Shown piece after piece: positions 9,501 to 16,793 of a stretch of DNA of 32,214 bases (the stretch's first letter is position 1; each line of letters begins with the position of its first letter). The notes under the pieces are model-generated. The model saw only the letters and a list, made by a program, of their open reading frames with translations. It made no database searches and was not told the origin of the DNA. The DNA comes from Myxococcales bacterium (GTDB lineage Bacteria; Myxococcota_A; Polyangia; Polyangiales; Polyangiaceae), in assembly GCA_013297655.1 (NCBI GenBank), contig JAAFHV010000090.1:1-32214 (forward strand), given 5' to 3'. The position numbers were made by a program, and so were the translations under genes.

Positions 9501-10787
9501 CTAGAACTGGCAACAGCGAATGCCCACGTTGGGCCGGCGCGCGAGGCGGGGGAGCTCCCTCACCGCGTTGCACTGGAGCGACGTGGTGAGCGTGTCGTCG
9601 TAGGCGCCGCCGCGGACGAGACACGCCGAAGTGTCGGTCGTGCCTTGGCATGTGTTTTCCCACTCGCCAACGTTGCCGCTCGCTTGGAACAGACCGACCG
9701 CGCCGCCGTGGCAGGTGCGAATCCGCGTCGCCACGACGGGAATTCCGACGTAGGCGCCCTGATCCGTCCAGTCCGAGACCGGGCCCGGTCCCGTGAAGGG
9801 GCTCGCGCCGCCGGAGTCGTAGCAGCGGTCGTTGCGGTAGGCCGAGCCGTACGCGAAGTCGAGCGTGCCTTGCGCCGAGCACGCGTTGAACCACGCGTTC
9901 TTGCTGGCGTCGTTGCGGTCCGCCACCAAACCGGGCTGCCCCGACACGTCGCCGCAAAGCACCTTGCCCGCCCACTTGCAGTACGCTACCGCGTCGCACC
10001 AGTCGACGTTGCGCACCGGGAGACCGAGCGAAGTAGAGAGCGGCTGCGCAGGGGGCCAATAGCTGTTCCTGTCCAGGACGGCCGGATCGGGCGACGGCGC
10101 CGGCGTGTAGGTCGTGTTGGTCGCGCATGCGGGGGGCTGCTGGACGGCAGTGGCGGGCACGTTCGCGCGAATGAAGCGGTCGTAGTCGCCATTCGTCACT
10201 TCGGTCTCGTCCATGCAATACGCGCCGCCGACCGCTTTGCTCACGGTGATCATACGCGGGGGGCAGGCGCAGGCGTTGGCGACTACGTCGCACTTGGCCG
10301 TCGCGCAGTCCGTGTCCAGCTTGCAGCCGCGACCCACGCCGCACGTCCCGCAGACGCCGCCGCCGCAGTCGGTGTCGGTCTCGGCGCCGTTCTTGATCTT
10401 GTCCAAGCAGGTGGGGGTGGAGCACTGACGGGTCGTGAGCTCGCAGAAGTTTCCGCTGCAGTCCGTCGCCGCGACGCACTTTTTCCCGTCCAAGCAGCGT
10501 GGGCACTTGGGGCCGCCGCAGTCGACGTCGGTCTCGTTGCCGTTCAAGATTTTGTCGGTGCACTCGAGGTCGATCGGCGCGGCGTCGCCCGTGCTCGTGT
10601 CGGCGGCGATCGCGCCGTCTTCGAGCGGGACGGCCGAGTCTGCGTCGACGCCCCCCTCGATGATACCGAAGGGCGGCGTGGTCACGATCGCGGGCACACC
10701 GGCGCCGCCGCTGGAGCACGCGAGAGGAGCAAGCGCGAACGCGACGATGGAAGCGAGGAGCGCGGGCCCGAGGACTCGTTGATGCAT
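9501..10787 (-). CDS. Cys-rich lipoprotein with FGE-sulfatase-like domain
   Basis: A 428-residue surface lipoprotein. A signal peptide ends at ALAPLACSS (lipid Cys near residue 24). An Asp/Ala/Gly linker follows, then two Cys-rich modules (about residues 75-155) of the form NGxETDxDCGG-x-C-xx-C, common in myxobacterial secreted proteins. The C-terminal half (about 165-428) resembles the formylglycine-generating-enzyme/SUMF1 fold: YCMDETEVTNGDYDRFI, PVRNVDWCDAVAYCKWAGK, QASGNVGEWENTC, CLVRGGAYDD and an end GIRCC. Many such lipoproteins are thought to be non-catalytic carbohydrate or ligand binders. Whether it has oxygenase activity cannot be read here. The ATG at 10787 is preferred to a TTG at 10826, giving a normal signal peptide. 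Cysteines are unusually abundant, indicating disulfides outside the cytoplasm. Confidence 0.88.
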   Translation of the reverse strand: MHQRVLGPALLASIVAFALAPLACSSGGAGVPAIVTTPPFGIIEGGVDADSAVPLEDGAIAADTSTGDAAPIDLECTDKILNGNETDVDCGGPKCPRCLDGKKCVAATDCSGNFCELTTRQCSTPTCLDKIKNGAETDTDCGGGVCGTCGVGRGCKLDTDCATAKCDVVANACACPPRMITVSKAVGGAYCMDETEVTNGDYDRFIRANVPATAVQQPPACATNTTYTPAPSPDPAVLDRNSYWPPAQPLSTSLGLPVRNVDWCDAVAYCKWAGKVLCGDVSGQPGLVADRNDASKNAWFNACSAQGTLDFAYGSAYRNDRCYDSGGASPFTGPGPVSDWTDQGAYVGIPVVATRIRTCHGGAVGLFQASGNVGEWENTCQGTTDTSACLVRGGAYDDTLTTSLQCNAVRELPRLARRPNVGIRCCQF

Positions 10788-10936
10788 GGTCTCAGGATCG
10801 TACTTTTTTTTCACGCGCAGGGCCAAAGTGTCGACACCATGAATCGCACGTCCAGGTGCGACTCACGTTTCCCTACCCGGCCCACGAAACGCGCACGCTC
10901 GCCCGACGCCGCCTCGGCGAGCGAGCGGACTCACGC

Positions 10937-10958
10937 AAAAGCCACGAATAAGCGTGGC
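10937..10958 (-). terminator. Rho-independent terminator of transaldolase
   Basis: Reading the minus strand, GCCACG, a six-base loop and CGTGGC are followed directly by TTTT. It begins 14 bp after the transaldolase stop, exactly where a terminator is expected. Confidence 0.75.
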
Positions 10959-10971
10959 CCCGGCGACGGCG

Positions 10972-11943
10972 CTAGATTGCGCGCGCTCGCTCGGTGAGGA
11001 GCGTCTCCAGCTCGACGAGCGCTTTCGAGAAGCCGTCGATGCCCTCGGCGAGCTTGTCGGTGGCCATCTTGTCCTCCGCGTGCATGGAGCGGAAGAGCGC
11101 TTCGTTCATGTCGACCTTGGCGATGTCGAGGGTCTTGGCGCGCTCGGCGTCGAGCTTTCGAGGCAAGTCGCCCTCCGCCTTCGCGAGCTCACCGAGGAGC
11201 TGCGGCGAAATCGTGAGCAGATCGCACCCGGCGAGCTCGGTGATCTCGCCCATGTTGCGGAAGCTCGCGCCCATGACCTCGGTCTTGTGGCCGTGCTTTT
11301 TGTAATACTCGTAGATGCGGCTCACGCTGACGACGCCGGGATCTTCGTTGGGCGCGTAGGAGTCTTTGCCGGTCGACTTCTTGTACCAATCGAGGATGCG
11401 GCCGACGAAAGGCGAAATCAGGGTGACGCCGGCGTCTGCGCAGGCGATGGCTTGGTGCATGCCGAAGAGCAGCGTCAGGTTGCAGTGAATCCCCTCTTTT
11501 TCGAGGATCTCGGCGGCCTTGATGCCCTCCCAGGTCGCGGCGATCTTGATGAGAATGCGCTCTTTGCCGATGCCCTGGTCGGCATACTGGCCAATCAGGA
11601 AACGGGCCTTCTCGAGCGTCGCCTCGGTGTCGAAAGAGAGGCGCGCGTCCACCTCGGTGGAGACGCGGCCGGGGATGATTCCCAAGATCTTCATGCCGAA
11701 GACCACGGCGAGGCGATCGATCGCGCGCTTCGCGATGGCCTCGGGGGTGCCCCCGCCGTTCGCCTTGCAGAACGCGAGCGCGTCGTCGATGAGGCTGGCG
11801 TAGACCGGCATCTTCGCGGCGGCGGTGATGAGCGACGGGTTCGTGGTCGCGTCGCGGGGACGGAACTTCTCGATCGACTGGAAATCGCCGGTGTCCGCGA
11901 CGACGACGGTCATCTCTTTGAGCTTTTCGAGGAGGTTCGCCAT
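10972..11943 (-). CDS. tal: Transaldolase
   Basis: A 323-residue enzyme of the non-oxidative pentose phosphate pathway, moving a dihydroxyacetone unit between sedoheptulose 7-phosphate and glyceraldehyde 3-phosphate through a Lys Schiff base. Seen: ADTGD with Asp17, DATTNPSL with Asn35, the Schiff-base Lys133 in [27 protein letters not shown], and the phosphate-site stretch [13 protein letters not shown]. Length and spacing match the E. coli TalB class (Asp17, Asn35, Lys132). That agreement is why the ATG at 11943 is taken rather than the GTG two codons earlier. It stands alone between two unrelated genes, with its own terminator, so is likely a monocistronic housekeeping gene. Confidence 0.97.
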   Translation of the reverse strand: MANLLEKLKEMTVVVADTGDFQSIEKFRPRDATTNPSLITAAAKMPVYASLIDDALAFCKANGGGTPEAIAKRAIDRLAVVFGMKILGIIPGRVSTEVDARLSFDTEATLEKARFLIGQYADQGIGKERILIKIAATWEGIKAAEILEKEGIHCNLTLLFGMHQAIACADAGVTLISPFVGRILDWYKKSTGKDSYAPNEDPGVVSVSRIYEYYKKHGHKTEVMGASFRNMGEITELAGCDLLTISPQLLGELAKAEGDLPRKLDAERAKTLDIAKVDMNEALFRSMHAEDKMATDKLAEGIDGFSKALVELETLLTERARAI

Positions 11944-12023
11944 GGGCACACGGTAACCCCGTCGCCCCGCCGCGGGAACCGGAAATTTGGCCCACCCGAG
12001 CGGGGCATGATGGGGTCTTTCCC

Positions 12024-12422
12024 ATGCGCCGCGCCGTCCTCGTCGTGCCGTTCGCGCTCTCCCTCGTCATGCTCGCGTCCGCCGACGCGGGCGCAGAAGA
12101 GCCCTATTTCGTGCGGGTCGGTGAGATCTCGGCCCCCGCCGCGAGCGACGTCGCCCTCGTGCGCACGTCGATGGACGCGGTGCTCGAGCCCACGCGGTCG
12201 CGGTCGGCAGGCACGCGACGCCGGTTCGTGGTGTCGGCCTCGCTGCTCTCGTGCGACGAGCGGAGGTGCGTCGTGTCGGCCACCCTCCGCGACGAGCGCG
12301 CCGGAAACGTGATCGCGGTCGTACGCGGCAGCGCGACGAGCGACTCGCCTGCGCGCCGCGAGGGCCTCCTCAAGGCGGCGGCGGAGGGCGCGGGGCGCCT
12401 TGTTCCGCGCGCGGTCCCGTAG
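12024..12422 (+). CDS. Small secreted protein of unknown function
   Basis: A 132-residue protein with a clear Sec signal peptide ([24 protein letters not shown], cut near residue 24). The mature part has a short strand-rich segment ([26 protein letters not shown]) with a CDERRC pair that may form a disulfide, then a helix rich in Ala and Arg. I recognise no family. It resembles the small FHA- or TolB-neighbour periplasmic proteins of myxobacteria only in style. Its last 53 bp overlap the tail of the convergent DUF2809 gene, so one of the two stops could be a prediction artefact, although both frames look coding. Confidence 0.6.
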   Translation: MRRAVLVVPFALSLVMLASADAGAEEPYFVRVGEISAPAASDVALVRTSMDAVLEPTRSRSAGTRRRFVVSASLLSCDERRCVVSATLRDERAGNVIAVVRGSATSDSPARREGLLKAAAEGAGRLVPRAVP

Positions 12423-12843
12423 CTTCGCGCGCGCTCGCGGCGATGGACACGAGACTGTCGATGCCCGCGCCGAGCAGCGCGCCCGCGGCGTAACAGGGAA
12501 AGTCCGACCACACGAACGTAGTGCCTAGCACGAGGCGCCCGAGGGTGGTGGCGCGCGCGGCTTCGAGCACCGCCGCGTGCGAGAGCTGGCTCACCTCGAC
12601 CAGCGCCGAGATGCCGAACCCCGCCGCCGCGATCGCCCACCACGGAGGACGAGCGAGGGGGCCCTTGGGAAACAACGTCGACGCGAGCGCGACGAGGAAC
12701 ACCATGAGCGCCGCGTAGAGGGCATCGCCCGCGTACTCCGCGACCACGCGCGGCAAGTGGGCCCCGAGCTTGCGGCTCGCGAGGCCGGCGATCACCGTCA
12801 CGATCGCGCACAAAAACAGCCTCGGCCGCGATCGCTCGCGCAC
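12370..12843 (-). CDS. DUF2809 membrane protein
   Basis: A 157-residue membrane protein. The translation has IVTVIAGLASRKL, the family block EYAGDALYAALMVFLVA, a third helix, SALVEVSQLSH and the C-terminal signature TTLGRLVLGTTFVWSDFPCYAAGALLGAGID, broken here by my alignment only at its ends. This layout of four helices matches DUF2809, a small inner-membrane family of unknown function with distant likeness to VanZ. The start is inferred as the GTG at 12843, two bases after the stop of the upstream lipoprotein, suggesting coupling; a slightly later start is possible. The Pro/Ala-rich C-tail overlaps the convergent gene by 53 bp. Confidence 0.78.
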   Translation of the reverse strand: MRERSRPRLFLCAIVTVIAGLASRKLGAHLPRVVAEYAGDALYAALMVFLVALASTLFPKGPLARPPWWAIAAAGFGISALVEVSQLSHAAVLEAARATTLGRLVLGTTFVWSDFPCYAAGALLGAGIDSLVSIAASAREATGPRAEQGAPRPPPPP

Positions 12844-12845
12844 GC

Positions 12846-13202
12846 TCAGCGCGGTACGCAGCGCTTCCCGTTCCAGCAAAGATCGTTGCCCGGGCAGGTG
12901 CAGATGGTCGTCTCTTTCGACTCGGGCACGTCGCAGGCGCAGGCGCCGGCCTTGCACTGATCGGGGAAGTCGGTGGACGTCTTGCAGCAGAGGCTCTGCG
13001 TGATCGCGCCGCCGACGGTTTGGCACTGCGCGACCGGGTTGTTCGGGTCCACGTAGCCATCGGGCGCGTTGCCGAGCGAGCTGTCGGACACGGGCCGAGC
13101 CCCGCCATCGAGGGAGGGGGTGCTCTCGCTGCACGACGGAAAGGCGAGGAGGGCGAGCGGAACCAGGATGCCCGTAGCCGCGGCAAAGAAAGCGGTGCGC
13201 AT
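12846..13202 (-). CDS. Small Cys-rich lipoprotein
   Basis: A 118-residue secreted lipoprotein. The signal sequence (MRTAFFAAATGILVPLALLAFPSC) ends in a lipid Cys near residue 24, followed by a Ser/Asp/Gly linker. The mature region has ten or so Cys, including SLCCKTSTDFPDQC, GACACDVP and ICTCPGNDLC, in a knottin-like spacing. No family is recognised. The ATG at 13202 is chosen over a GTG at 13232 because it starts the signal peptide directly. The following DUF2809 gene begins two bases after its stop, so the two probably form an operon. Confidence 0.72.
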   Translation of the reverse strand: MRTAFFAAATGILVPLALLAFPSCSESTPSLDGGARPVSDSSLGNAPDGYVDPNNPVAQCQTVGGAITQSLCCKTSTDFPDQCKAGACACDVPESKETTICTCPGNDLCWNGKRCVPR

Positions 13203-13333
13203 GCGAGAAGGGTCGCACACGGCGCGCGTCACGCAAAGGTCGAATGGGGTTTTTGCCTTTCCCTCGTCGTCACGTGCAGATCGCAGCGATGCGGTGCCGT
13301 GTCTCGGCGCCGAGATTGCGATAAAAGAGTGGG

Positions 13334-14233
13334 GTGAGCAGCAGCGAAGCGCCGGTCGTGGAGACCTTGGTCATCGAAGCACGAGCCTCCGACCTGGGGG
13401 ACGGCTTCGTCGTGAAGCGCGCCCTCCCCACGATCCGCCGGCGGCGGGTGGGGCCGTTCGTTTTCCTCGACCAAATGGGCCCCGTGCACATGCCCGCCGG
13501 CCACGGGCTCGACGTACGCCCGCACCCGCACATCGGGCTCGCGACCGTGACGTACCTCTTCGAGGGGCGCATCGACCACCGCGACAGCCTCGGTTTTTTC
13601 CAGCCAATCGTACCTGGCGACATCAACTGGATGGTGGCGGGGAGCGGCATCGTGCACTCCGAGCGCAGCGACGCCGAGAGCCGGCGCGAGGGTCCGAAGC
13701 TCTTCGGGATCCAGAGCTGGGTCGCGCTGCCGATCGAAGACGAGGAGTGCGCCCCCACGTTCGTTCACCACCCGGGCGCGAGCATTCCCCGCGTCTCCCG
13801 CCCCGGCGCCGCGCTCGACGTGATCCTCGGCTCGGCCTACGGCGTGGTGTCTCCCGTCGCGGTGCGCTCGCCCACGCTCTACGTGCACGCCCTCCTCGAG
13901 GCCGGCACCACGCTCCCCCTCGACGACGAGCACGCCGAGCGCGCGGTGTACGTGGTGGAGGGCGAGGTGCGCGTCGGCGAGGTCGCCGTCACCGCAGGCC
14001 ATCTCGCGGTGGTGCCGCCGGGCGCGGTCTCGATCACCACCGGAGGTCCCGCGCGTCTCATGTTGGTCGGAGGGGCACCGCTCGAGGGCGAGCGTCACAT
14101 CGACTGGAATTTCGTCTCGAGCGACAGGGCCCGGCTCGGTCGCGCGAAAGACGATTGGAAGAGTGGCAAGTTCGCCAAAGTGCCGGGCGAAGACGAGCGC
14201 ATTCCGCACCCGGAAGAGCTCCGCGGCGGCTGA
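13334..14233 (+). CDS. Pirin family protein
   Basis: A 299-residue bicupin. Pirins bind iron and act variously as redox sensors, quercetinases or partners of metabolic enzymes. Seen: the N-terminal cupin with RRRRVGPFVFLDQMGP and the signature RPHPHIGLATVTYLFEG, giving metal ligands His64 and His66, and SGIVHSER giving His108 and Glu110, in line with the four ligands of human pirin. QSWVALP and the C-terminal cupin (about 190-285, ending ERHIDWNFVSS) complete the fold. The start is a GTG at 13334 with GAGTGGG close upstream. It stands alone, transcribed divergently from the small lipoprotein. The identification is strong; the substrate or partner is unknown. Confidence 0.95.
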   Translation: MSSSEAPVVETLVIEARASDLGDGFVVKRALPTIRRRRVGPFVFLDQMGPVHMPAGHGLDVRPHPHIGLATVTYLFEGRIDHRDSLGFFQPIVPGDINWMVAGSGIVHSERSDAESRREGPKLFGIQSWVALPIEDEECAPTFVHHPGASIPRVSRPGAALDVILGSAYGVVSPVAVRSPTLYVHALLEAGTTLPLDDEHAERAVYVVEGEVRVGEVAVTAGHLAVVPPGAVSITTGGPARLMLVGGAPLEGERHIDWNFVSSDRARLGRAKDDWKSGKFAKVPGEDERIPHPEELRGG

Positions 14234-14420
14234 CCTGCGATCGCAGAGTGGGTCGGAGGAAGAGCCCGGCGAGAAAAGCAGCGCTGGCGATTCTGGTAGT
14301 CGGTCCTTCCACGGAGTCTCGATATTCCAGCCTGCCGTGCAGGCGCCCGTAAATAGGTATCACTGTTTGGCCACGTGAGTCCCGGGGGCTCGATGGATCA
14401 AACCTGCAGGAGAGCCGAAA

Positions 14421-14948
14421 TTGGCAAAGCTCACATGGACCGTGACACGCCTCCTCGATGTCGACGCCGCGCGCCTCGAACAGCTCGCCGACGTGCTCGT
14501 CGACGCGGTAGAAGGGGGAGCCTCGGTCGGCTTCATGCTACCCCTTCCTCGCGAATCAGCGCGCGCGTTCTGGCATTCCATCGCGAGCGCGGTCGCGAAA
14601 GGGGAGCGCGCGCTCCTCGTCGCCGAGGACGAATCGGGCATATGCGGCACCGCCCAGCTCGTGCTCGCCTCTCCGCCGAATCAGCCCCACCGCGCCGACG
14701 TATCCAAAGTACTCGTCCATCGCCGCGCCCGGCGGAGCGGCCTTGGCGCCGCCCTGATGCGAGCGATCGAAGCGACCGCCCGCGAGTGTGGAAGGAACCT
14801 CCTCGTGCTCGACACGGTGACGGGCAGCGACGCGCAGCGCCTCTACGAGGCACTCGGCTGGACACGCGTGGGCGACATTCCTCGATACGCGTTCATGCCC
14901 ACGGGCGAGCCGTGCAGCACCACGTATTACTACCGCGACCTCGGCTGA
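14421..14948 (+). CDS. GNAT family N-acetyltransferase
   Basis: A 175-residue acyl-CoA-dependent acetyltransferase. Seen: a central strand and acetyl-CoA loop VSKVLVHRRARRSGLGAAL (about residues 93-111) with the R-x-x-G-x-G/A pattern, then MRAIEATARECGRNLLVLDT, and the late motif AQRLYEALGWTRVGDIPRYA. The end, CSTTYYYRDLG, is typical of GNATs annotated near tabtoxin-resistance or aminoglycoside-like acetyltransferases. The start is a TTG at 14421: it has AGGAG at ideal spacing and the protein begins at the expected point, while no in-frame ATG is available before conserved sequence. The substrate is unknown. It is alone, 187 bp after pirin. Confidence 0.92.
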   Translation: MAKLTWTVTRLLDVDAARLEQLADVLVDAVEGGASVGFMLPLPRESARAFWHSIASAVAKGERALLVAEDESGICGTAQLVLASPPNQPHRADVSKVLVHRRARRSGLGAALMRAIEATARECGRNLLVLDTVTGSDAQRLYEALGWTRVGDIPRYAFMPTGEPCSTTYYYRDLG

Positions 14949-15176
14949 CACGATGCCGGAGGTCGACCGGCGGGGGCGGGCAGTCCGCGAGCGAGCGGAC
15001 GGCGATTGGACGCTGAACGACGTGGCGCGCGTCACTGGCAGCGCCAATCTGCGTAGCGAGGCGCTGCGGAGGAAACGAGCCTCCGCACGGCCTTCCGGGC
15101 CGCTCGTGGCAGCCGCGGATCACACGAACGAAGGTGAAACCACCCTGCCCACGTCATGCTGCGGAATCGATACTGC

Positions 15177-15959
15177 ATGTCCCGCGTACACCCGATCATG
15201 AAGCTAGGTTGCGACCTCCTCCTATTGGCCGCCCTCTCGGGCTGCGTCGATTCGCCTGCGCCGTCGCGAGTCGAGGCGTCGACCGGCGTGCCGCCGCTCG
15301 TGTCGGCATCGGGAGCACCGAAAGCCTCCGGCGCGGCGGTCGCTCACCACGCTCCTTCCGTGGCCGACGCCGCGCCGCCCGTCTGTTCCAACGAGGATCC
15401 GACGCGCCGGATCACATCGAAGGATGGCACCTTCACCGTGTTCGTGGCGACCGACCCGAGCCGGAAAGTGAGCATCGGAGTCGAACAGGTCGACCACGAG
15501 GACATCTGCATCACGCGCAACGGGGGCGCGCCGCGGATCTTGGTCGCTGCCCACGGATACACTGCCGACGAGCAACTCAGCGACGTGCTCGCCCTGTTCG
15601 GTTCGTTCGTACTCTCGGCCGACGAAGAGCGCCTCTTTTTCACGGCGCGGGTCTTGGTCCACGGGGACGCCGCGCACGTGGTGCTCCTCGCAACCGGGAA
15701 AGAAACATTCCTCTTCGATGGTGCCGTCGAGGGCGAGATCGTGAAGGGGCGGGACAAAGGCCACTACCTCGCGAGCCACCTTCGCCTCGACACCGAGCAC
15801 CCGGTCTCCTCCAAAAAGTACCGTGGTCGAACGACGACATTCGACATCGTGTCCAAAGATGGCAAAACCATCCGCAAGCTCGGCGAGGCCGAGGCCCGGA
15901 AGATCGCAGAGACCGAGGCTGGCGGTGTGAAGCTCATCGCCCCCGAAGATCGACGCTAA
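15177..15959 (+). CDS. Lipoprotein of unknown function
   Basis: A 260-residue lipoprotein. The signal sequence KLGCDLLLLAALSGC carries a good lipobox (LSGC). Residues after it are a Ser/Ala/Pro-rich linker, then a strand-rich domain with TSKDGTFTVFVATD, VLVHGDAAHVVLLATGKE and TFDIVSKDGKTIRKL. The strand pattern could be a beta-propeller fragment or similar fold, but I recognise no family. In-frame ATGs at 15156, 15177 and 15198 are all possible; 15177 gives a basic n-region before the hydrophobic core and has GGA upstream. It stands between the GNAT gene and a convergent lipoprotein gene. Confidence 0.72.
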   Translation: MSRVHPIMKLGCDLLLLAALSGCVDSPAPSRVEASTGVPPLVSASGAPKASGAAVAHHAPSVADAAPPVCSNEDPTRRITSKDGTFTVFVATDPSRKVSIGVEQVDHEDICITRNGGAPRILVAAHGYTADEQLSDVLALFGSFVLSADEERLFFTARVLVHGDAAHVVLLATGKETFLFDGAVEGEIVKGRDKGHYLASHLRLDTEHPVSSKKYRGRTTTFDIVSKDGKTIRKLGEAEARKIAETEAGGVKLIAPEDRR

Positions 15960-16164
15960 GCTCGCTTCGAAGACGTGTCGCGATCCATCCGCCTTCGGAC
16001 CGCGGCTGGCCGTCGCGGCCTGCCGCCAGTCCCTCCACACGGAGGATGGGCGTAAAACGAACCTCGACGATCACCGGCGTGAGAAACGTCCGCACGAGCC
16101 TACACCGGAATGACCGCGCGATAAGCGTGCACCGCGAAGGCGCGCCGCATCCTCGCCTCTCCGA

Positions 16165-16791
16165 CTACAAATCCACGCCCACCGTGCGTCCGCAGAACGT
16201 GGCGGTGAGCTTGTTGCCATTCTGGGTCATCTCGAGCTTGCAGGCTTCGGCGCGGTAGTCGAGGGCGGGGAGACGCACCATCCCGGTCAACGTCACGTTC
16301 TCGCTCTTCATCACCAACGCGGTAGAGGTGCTCGGCTGCACCGCGAGCGTGCCCTCTTGCACGATCTTGCCCGTCAAGACCACGTTGTAGCTCTCGTCGG
16401 CGTCGTCGTCGCGCTGCTCGTAGGCGCACGCTTCGGCCTCGTAGGTGAGCTTCACCTCGGTCGTGCCTTGGTCGGCGTTCGAGGTCGCGGTGCCGAAGAT
16501 GTAAGCCTTTCCTCCCTTCGGGCACGCGACGGCGGCGTTCTGCTCCCCCACCGGCTTGCCTTGGAGAGTGAGGTTGTAAATGAGCTTCATCGTCTCGCGA
16601 ATGGCACGAACGCCCGTCTCGTCTTTGCACTCTTGCTCGCACGGGGGCGGGCCGGCGTCGACGCCAGCGGCGGGGTCGGTGCTGGTGCACGACGTCGGCA
16701 CGACGAGATAAAGGCCGAGCACCACCGCAGAGAGAGCCCCTCCCCGGCAAGCCGTTCGCCACCCGCTCAGTCGCATGGTTCGTGCGTGCAT
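16165..16791 (-). CDS. Lipoprotein partner of the TonB-domain receptor
   Basis: A 208-residue secreted protein. The signal sequence ends in VVLGLYLVVPTSC (lipid Cys near residue 35), followed by CEQEC in a short linker. The mature domain is strand-rich, with TTEVKLTYEAEAC, YNVVLTGKIVQEGTLAV, MKSENVTLTGMVRL and NGNKLTATFCGRTVGVDL at the end. No family is recognised. The ATG at 16791 has GGGAGG at good spacing and is two bases after the receptor stop, so the two are surely co-transcribed. In other systems receptor-lipoprotein pairs work together in uptake at the cell surface; that role here is inference. Confidence 0.82.
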   Translation of the reverse strand: MHARTMRLSGWRTACRGGALSAVVLGLYLVVPTSCTSTDPAAGVDAGPPPCEQECKDETGVRAIRETMKLIYNLTLQGKPVGEQNAAVACPKGGKAYIFGTATSNADQGTTEVKLTYEAEACAYEQRDDDADESYNVVLTGKIVQEGTLAVQPSTSTALVMKSENVTLTGMVRLPALDYRAEACKLEMTQNGNKLTATFCGRTVGVDL

Positions 16792-16793
16792 CG

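Noticed and set aside
14235-14246. Perfect palindrome CTGCGATCGCAG after the pirin gene
   Set aside because: It has no loop or U-run and no gene start close by; a 12-bp palindrome can be expected by chance in 32 kb of GC-rich DNA.
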